Below, piece by piece: positions 58,317 through 64,000 of a stretch of 64,000 nt of DNA. Made by a program: the position numbers and the translations under genes. Each line of letters starts with the position of its first letter. The first letter of the stretch is position 1. Origin of the DNA: Sepiola atlantica (lineage: Eukaryota; Mollusca; Cephalopoda; Sepiida; Sepiolidae); NCBI GenBank assembly GCA_963556195.1, contig OY744544.1, positions 46,376,484-46,440,483 on the forward strand, written 5' to 3'. The notes under the pieces were generated by a model that searched no databases, was not told the DNA's origin, and saw only the letters and a list, made by a program, of their open reading frames with translations.

Positions 58317-58842
58317 TGATGGCTTTAAAAGTGATGGCTTTCAAAATGATGGCTTCTAAAGTGATGGCTTCTAAAGTGATGGCTTCCAAAGTGGTGGCTG
58401 TCAAAGTAATGGCTTCTAAAGTTATGGCTTCCAAAATTATGGCTTTCAAAGTGATGGCTTCTAAAGTGATGGCTTCCAAAGTGGTGGCTGTCAAAGTAAT
58501 GGCTTCTAAAGTTATGGCTTCCAAAATTATGGCTTTCAAAGTGATGGCTTCCAAAGTGATGGCTTTCAAAGTGATCGTTTCCAGATGGATGGCTTTCAAA
58601 GTGATGGCTTCCAAAGTGATGGCTTCCAAAATGATGGCTTTCAAAGTGATGGCTTCCAAAATGATGGCTTTCAAAGTGATGCTTTCAAAAGTGATGGCTT
58701 TTGAAGTAATGGCTTTTAAAGTGATGGTATTCAAAGTGATGGCTTTTAAAGTGATGGTATTCAAAGTAATGGCTTTTAAAGTGATGTTATTCAAAGTGAT
58801 AGCTTCCAAGGTGATGGCTTCCAAAGTGATAGATTTTCTTTT
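58317..58842. repeat. 15-bp tandem repeat open on both strands
   Basis: About 35 units of gtgatggcttccaaa. Because 15 is divisible by three and the unit has no stop in the relevant frames, the plus strand gives (V-M-A-S/F-K)n inside a 214-codon frame (58223-58867) and the minus strand gives (I-T-L-E/K-A)n inside a 226-codon frame (58249-58929). Neither start region resembles a known protein. The repeat alone explains both frames, so I do not annotate a gene. Confidence 0.9.
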
Positions 58843-59200
58843 CTTACAAACACTGCCCTCAAAATAGTAACATTCACACTTCGTAGGAAAAAATAGAAAT
58901 AAAACAATATAAACAACATAACGCACCATTCAAGGAACACAAGTTACGTGAAAACAGAATGTTAATAAGGCACGAGTCTCAGTGCTACGCTCCATGACGG
59001 CACACTCTTCTGTCATACTCAACAAATTTGTTCATGCGTTGATTTCGTGTTTACAATTCAAACGTCGAAAATCAAATGTGACCGGCATCGTAACAATGAA
59101 ACATCGTTAGTGGAGGCCGTCATAACACGAGTTCGCATGTATATTAAACAAGCTATTATATTATTACATTTATTAAAATAGTCAGTAGTCATTGTCTCAC

Positions 59201-59288
59201 CTGAGAAGGTCACTGTAGCCAATTGTGTTCGTTCATGCTTAGGAGCCCAAATTCCCCAAAAGCCTCGGAAGCCTGGAGTTGATAGGCC
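59201..59288 (-). CDS. SLC17/sialin-like transporter, exon with the end of TM4 and the next loop
   Basis: Acceptor TTCCATTTTAAG before 59288 and donor GTGAGA from 59200. Phase 0: GLSTPGFRGFWGIWAPKHER, TQLATVTFS plus one base. It corresponds to G-V-T-x-P-x-x-x-x-x-W-x-x-W-A-P-x-x-E-R of SLC17. Pro, both Trp, AP and ER are conserved. The residue where human sialin has His183 is Arg here. 88 nt; exit in phase 1. Confidence 0.92.
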
Positions 59289-59394
59289 CTTAAAATGGAA
59301 AAGGAGAACAATCGATTATTGAATGACAATTTGTAAAATCGATCGCTATAGTTTAACCGCCCCCTCATACCCGATAGTTTGGTGTCATATGCCC

Positions 59395-59480
59395 GAGTAG
59401 CTTAATCAGAGTGTTGACGGTAGCCACAATCGCTGATTTTGGGTTCAAAATTTTACCTGCTACGAGTATTATTTTTATAA
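59395..59480 (+). mobile_element. tRNA-related SINE fragment
   Basis: GAGTAGCTTAATCAGAGTG (A-box-like) and TTTTGGGTTCAAAATTTTAC (B-box-like) with about 35 bases between. Too diverged for a tRNA gene. It lies in the intron between exons 60885 and 59288. Confidence 0.55.
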
Positions 59481-59639
59481 TGATGTTTTTATTTAATGCT
59501 ATACCAAAGTAAAGTGTATTTAATTTAAATACATCACATCTTAATGACCACAGGATACCGTAAAAATTACATTTAATTTTTAAAATATTATTTATAAAAA
59601 TAATAACTTGCTAAAATCCAGGAATAGTTTAATAGCGAA

Positions 59640-60280
59640 ACAAATATGAAAATAAAAAGACTAACTGGCCACGCAGGGCCAGTACGGCTAATGATGGATT
59701 ATTTTCAATATTCTTCTGTGTCAGTCTTCAAAGCATGTGGTCATACGACAGTTTCCCACTTTTTACGCAGTCCTTTGTATTATCATTGTAATGTTAAGGT
59801 CTGTGGAGCTTCACTGATTAGGTAATAGACAGTAGATAATGCAGTGCTGTAGCGCATGACTCTCCTCTCCACATTCGCATATAGTTGGGTTGGTTTGTAG
59901 CCCACTGACTATAGCAGCCTTTCATCTTCCGATTCCCGTTCTCAAGCTGATGAGTATCCTCTACTTGACCCAGAATCCTTATGATCCAGGAGAGGGAGGG
60001 CTTCAGAAAAGGGGATTCTCATTCAGTAGCAGTGAGGCCATTTCATAAACCCCTGGTCCACAGCTGTCTAGTCTCTTCCTGATATGTTGTTTGTCTCGAC
60101 ATGGCTGTGTACGCTTCTCCTTGACTTTAGTCTTTCATCTGTGGTTCACATTCATGGAAAAGATGGCGGTCATTACTAGCAGCCTCTGTGATTTCAACTC
60201 GGTTAGCAACTTCCTGTTGCCCATCTGCAGTTGCAATGTTAAACATGCAAAGCAGATTCGTATAATATTAGTAGACTAGT
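59640..60280. other. Possible decayed transposon, unassigned
   Basis: Less AT-rich than its surroundings, with several short stop-free stretches on both strands, none matching a family I recognise. Confidence 0.3.
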
Positions 60281-60884
60281 GGGACGCTGCAAACATTCAA
60301 CGGTTCTTTCTACATCAATCTGTGTAATATACTGTTAATAATAATATTCCTTTTGAAATTATAAATGCCTGTCAGAAGTCAATACTATTAAGATAAAAAT
60401 GACTCTTTCTTCTCCCGTAAAAATAATTATCATTGTCAGTTAATTATTCCCTAAATAAATAGGACGAATATGTCTCATTATTATTTATTTATTTAAAATT
60501 GTAGCAATATAATTATTTTCAAAACAATAAATATTCCCTGTCTTCTTGCCGTGAAAATAATTGTCAATTAAATATTCTTCAAATCAATAAAACGAATGTC
60601 ACTTTTGAAATGCATTTATTTAAAATTGTTCTGTTTTAGTCGAGGGGACGACATAATTTGATTTTAGAATAATTCATTTTAAAATCGACATCAGATTAAT
60701 CACCAATCATCGGACGATCTCATTTTTAATGTGTGTGAAAGATGATAACGTACGTACGAACATGACATGCTTTAGCGTATAATTATATATATTATTGATG
60801 GCGTCTTATATTTTTGATGACTTCACTGTCCTTCATAAATAAATATATTAGAACAGATTTCAATCAAACACGTTAATATCCTAC

Positions 60885-61124
60885 CTGAAAGAGGCCAACA
60901 ATGGCGCGTAAGAAAATCACAACGTATACATTTGTTATGATTCCTAAGGGTGTAATCAGGGTGCTGATTGCATTCGTTGCCATGGAGAGTCCAATCACTA
61001 ATTTGTGACCTACTTTCTCTGTAATGTATCCGCCAATCACTGTCGAGACGAGGAAACCGTAGAAGTAAGCCGAAAGTACCATGCTTCTCTCTTCACTGCT
61101 CCAGTCCACTGTAAAAAGATCCGT
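60885..61124 (-). CDS. SLC17/sialin-like transporter, first exon in the window (TM2, TM3, start of TM4)
   Basis: Acceptor CTTTTCTCTTCTAG before 61124 and donor GTAGGA from 60884. Phase 0 on both sides, 80 codons: TDLFTVDWSSEERSMVLSAY, FYGFLVSTVIGGYITEKVGH, KLVIGLSMATNAISTLITPL, GIITNVYVVIFLRAIVGLFQ. The W-x-x-(E)…-SAYFYGF-x-x-x-x-x-GGY-x-x-x-x-GxK core (TM2 and the loop with G-x-x-x-x-x-x-GK) is diagnostic of SLC17. The ATG at Met-Asp-Trp is a poor start because the frame continues back to a good acceptor. The exon(s) for the N-terminus and TM1 lie upstream, beyond 64000. Confidence 0.92.
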
Positions 61125-61271
61125 CTAGAAGAGAAAAGAATAGATTAACAGAAAATAAATGCACAAATTCAGTGTCGCTATGACGGAGTAACAGGGTAAT
61201 CCTGCAATATATGATACAGGAATTGCACGAGAAGAATACTCTAGTAAACAAACTAATTATACATTTTAGGA

Positions 61272-61275
<4 letters not shown>

Positions 61276-61316
<41 letters not shown>
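61276..61316. repeat. AT microsatellite
   Basis: A (TA)n run of about 40 bp, near the presumed upstream intron's 3' end. Confidence 0.85.
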
Positions 61317-61318
<2 letters not shown>

Positions 61319-61706
61319 CACATCAAAAACAATAAAAAGCTAAACTAAATCAACATCTAAAGTAGCAACGAATAACAAAATAATAGAAAATAAATTATTT
61401 ACATCCCGCACGTGCTAAAATAAGGCCATCTATTAATTTGTCACATTTACACACGAAGTGCGCAACATCCAAACAAAAGAGAAAGGGTGTCAAGTAAAGG
61501 TCGGCCAGGCCTTTGTTAAAAGGAAGCTCAGCGAATGTAAATATTTATCCACGAGGGGGAAATAACAACGAATCTGATTGTTTAGTTTCTTACTTAAATA
61601 TATGAAAGCAATAGCTAACAGACATTCGTGTACTTAACCTGTTGATTCCAAGAGAGAATGAAATATGGATGCTTATATGTAGCTTAGTACAATAGATATA
61701 TTTTCA

Positions 61707-61738
<32 letters not shown>

Positions 61739-61964
61739 TTAAGCTCTACTCAAGTATTGAGGAGTGTTGAAGTAAATATTAAAAATTTATACACAATATA
61801 TTATATCGCCTTCTAGTATTGAATATGAAATAATAAATTATATCTATATATATAATAAATTATATATATATAGATATATTATTTCTTGTATCCACATAAC
61901 ATGTTATAAAGAGATATAATATTTTATGTATCGATTTTCAGTATTTACTTCAACAGTGCTCAAT

Positions 61965-62070
61965 ATGTGAGTAGAGCTAGGTAGTAGCTTTTAAAATATA
62001 TTCATAGCAATTAAACTACACAGAGGTTTCCGTGTTTCTCCCCCGTAGGGAATCGTCAGGCTAAAATGCA
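61965..62070 (-). repeat. Dispersed repeat B, copy 3, with a hammerhead-like core
   Basis: On the minus strand: CATGCATTTTAGCCTGACGA, TTCCCTACGGGGGAGAAACA, CGGAAACCTCTGTGTAGTTT, AATTGCTATGAATATATTTT. CTGACGA (62059-62053), a hairpin TTCCC / GGGGA with loop TACG, then GAAAC. Best preserved of the three copies, but C instead of T in the core. Confidence 0.6.
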
Positions 62071-62164
62071 TGGGTTTGTATTGCCGGGTGTCGATATATA
62101 TACACGTGGTGTCTAACTAGTTAACCAATCAGATTCTTTGTTATTCCCTCCCACAGATTAATGT

Positions 62165-62930
62165 TTTTATTATAAAATAATATATATAATGATAGGGTAT
62201 AATAAATTTAAATCTATGTAGAGATGGAAGATATACAAATACGTACATACATATACATATATTATGAAAATAATATATATAATGATAGGTTATAATAAAT
62301 GTAAATCTATGTCAGGATGGAAGATATACAAATACGTACATACATATACATGTATTATAAAAATATATATATAATGATAGGGTATAATAAATGTAAATCT
62401 ATGTAGAGATGGAAGATATACAAATACGTACATACATATACATATATTATAAAAATAATAATATATATAATGATAGAGTATAATAAATGTAAATCTATGT
62501 CAAGATGCAAGATATACAAATACGTACATACATATACATGTATTATAAAATATATATATAATGATAGGGTATAATAAATTTAAATCTATGTAGAGATGGG
62601 AGATATACAAATACGTACATACATATACATGTATAATAAAAATAATATATATATAATGATAGGGTATAATAAATTTAAATCTATGTAGAGATGGAAGATA
62701 TACCAATACGTACATACATATACATATATTATAAAAATATATATATAATGATAGGGTATAATAAATTTGAATCTATGTAGAGATGGAAGATATACAAATA
62801 CGTACATACATATACATATATTATATAAATAATATATATATAATGATAGGGTATAATAAATTTAAATCTATGTAGAGATGGAAGATATACAAATACGTAC
62901 ATACATATACATATATTATAACAATATGTA
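62165..62930. repeat. Tandem array of about 93-bp units, 8 copies
   Basis: Each unit has aatgatagggtataataaat, ttaaatctatgtagagatgg, aagatatacaaatacgtaca and tacatatacatatattataa with an AT run of varying length. The three overlapping 71-78-residue minus-strand frames are products of the repeat. Confidence 0.92.
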
Positions 62931-63035
62931 GAAGGATGAAAAGGAATAAGAAAAGCAAAAGTCAAAGCGTATTTCTATTCAGTTGCTCAGAGCAAGGTAT
63001 AATCCGCAAAAAGGCAATTTATTCAAGTTAAATAT

Positions 63036-63083
63036 TTCCTTAAGCCAGGCTTTTCAAAGATCAAAATCTTATCATCAGAGGAA
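63036..63083 (-). ncRNA. Hammerhead-ribozyme-like motif, minus strand
   Basis: On the minus strand: stem I TTCCT (63083-63079) with AGGAA (63040-63036), five perfect pairs; CTGATGA (63078-63072); stem II AAGAT / ATCTT with loop TTTG, closed by a T·T mismatch; GAAA (63055-63052); stem III AAGC / GCTT including the A15.1-T16.1 pair, loop CTG; then A at the cleavage position (63041). Only the first pair of stem II, usually G-C, is wrong. The surrounding sequence is not assigned to an element. Confidence 0.5.
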
Positions 63084-64000
63084 GTCGCTGGGATAGATAA
63101 GTTGGCAAAGGCCAAGATTTAAAATTTGAAAAAGTAAAATAAAAATTGTAGGGAAAAACACAAGGCAAAACTCTGCCCGAATGCAAGCAAATGTCCGATT
63201 GCAAAAAAGTCCGGTGTCAAAAAGTCCAGCGGAGAAAGTGAAATGTAGATAGGTAGGTTGTTAAAAGGCACGAGAAGTGGCAAGAGAAGATTCAGAGTTA
63301 AATTCCAAAAACCACATCTTCAGGTGCGGCGAAGGTAGATAGAATCCAGAGGGTAAAATGTCCAATAAAAGGTACGTTCGTGGATGCAACAAGGCTGAGT
63401 CAAACGTGAGGTGGAAAATATTCGCCATTTAAAAAGACTTCCTGGGCTGAAGATCCTGGAATAGGTTTAAAAGGCAAAACTCATATGCGACCAGTAGGCA
63501 GGAAAGGAAGGTGTAGGGGGTGTGAAGGGGGAGAGGGGTGCGGGTGCGATGAATAAGTGCGATTAAAACTAAGAGTGTGAATGTGGGGGGTAGGTCGCTT
63601 AAAGTTGAAAGTGGACGTTAGCGCGAATTAGGGTTCAACTAGAAATGGGATAGAGGGGTGTGGGGGCAAGTCAATGAGTGCGGGGAGGGAGAATTAAACT
63701 ACCAGAATGTGTCGGGGGGGGGGGATATGAACAGGGGTATGGAGTTAGTTGTTTAAACAGATGACCTTACTTATAAACAATGAGGCAAAATATATTTGAA
63801 GGGTAGAAAATAAAAAAATAAATAGTAAAAATAAAAAATAAAAATAGAAATAAAAATAATTAAATGAAAAAAATAAAAAAATAATAATAAAATTAGTCTT
63901 AGGCTCGCAAGGAAAATTGTGGATTGACCTATAAACAAATATATAAATGAGGGAATAGTCGATAAAATTGGAATCCGGGAGTGAGTATTAGAATAAGGAA
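63084..64000. other. Purine-rich sequence at the right edge, nothing recognised
   Basis: G-rich tracts at about 63518-63545, 63580-63595 and 63712-63724, and an A-rich (aaaaataaaaat) tract at about 63805-63890. No exon with a TM1-like segment of SLC17 was found here on the minus strand. Confidence 0.4.

Noticed and set aside
61124..64000. SLC17 first exon (TM1) in the remaining window
   Set aside because: No minus-strand stretch has a membrane segment followed by a phase-0 donor; the region is repeats and low-complexity sequence.

Overview
This is animal nuclear DNA: AT-rich, mostly non-coding, with one gene split into small exons by multi-kilobase introns and a dense load of transposon debris, microsatellites and satellite-like arrays. 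The mixture (Penelope-like, Jockey-like, piggyBac and Helitron remnants, tRNA-related SINEs, long AT/GA/CA microsatellites, large introns) suggests an invertebrate, most likely a mollusc and perhaps a coleoid cephalopod. That placement is inference, because no diagnostic marker gene is present.

The only convincing host protein gene lies on the minus strand from 61124 down to the stop codon at 14081-14083. Nine exons with GT/AG borders and matching phases join into one open frame of 448 codons plus stop. They encode an SLC17 (sialin / vesicular or phosphate-type organic anion transporter) member of the major facilitator superfamily, from before TM2 to the C-terminus. The exon(s) for the N-terminus and TM1 must lie beyond the right edge. 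Coding bases are about 1.35 kb of 47 kb. Three positions of the TM4 signature that are charged or titratable in human sialin (two Glu, one His) are replaced here.

Layout. 1-700: end of a LINE. 830-1680: broken piggyBac transposase. 1807-6240: four kinds of degenerate tandem repeat. 6283-8360: a Helitron with two SINEs nested in it. 8361-14080: the 3' flank of the SLC17 gene, with an LTR-retrotransposon gag relic near 11 kb. 14081-61124: the gene. Its introns hold two head-to-tail repeats whose heads derive from U2 snRNA (16.0-16.7 kb), a Penelope-like RT relic (21 kb), a perfectly regular 46-bp array (22.0-22.7 kb), a telomeric-repeat patch between direct repeats (24.8 kb), a perfect 44-bp hairpin (27.3 kb), a two-arm inverted repeat (30.9 and 35.3 kb), a 115-bp array (32.6-34 kb), a 50-copy 82-bp satellite with nested periodicity (39.6-43.8 kb), a cluster of hammerhead-ribozyme-like motifs (44.8-45.9 kb), a Jockey-like RT relic (47 kb), a non-autonomous LTR retroelement lodged in a 66-copy 56-bp array (50.1-57.6 kb) and a 15-bp array open on both strands (58.3-58.8 kb). 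61.1-64 kb: presumably upstream intron, with a 93-bp array and another hammerhead-like motif.

The observations most worth following are (1) the cluster of type I hammerhead-like motifs, two of them sharing a stem I and one with a GUC cleavage triplet, plus related CTGA-hairpin-GAAAC modules elsewhere; (2) the SINE-like family with a U2 snRNA 5' head; (3) the nested structure of the 82-bp satellite; and (4) the changed TM4 signature of the SLC17 protein.
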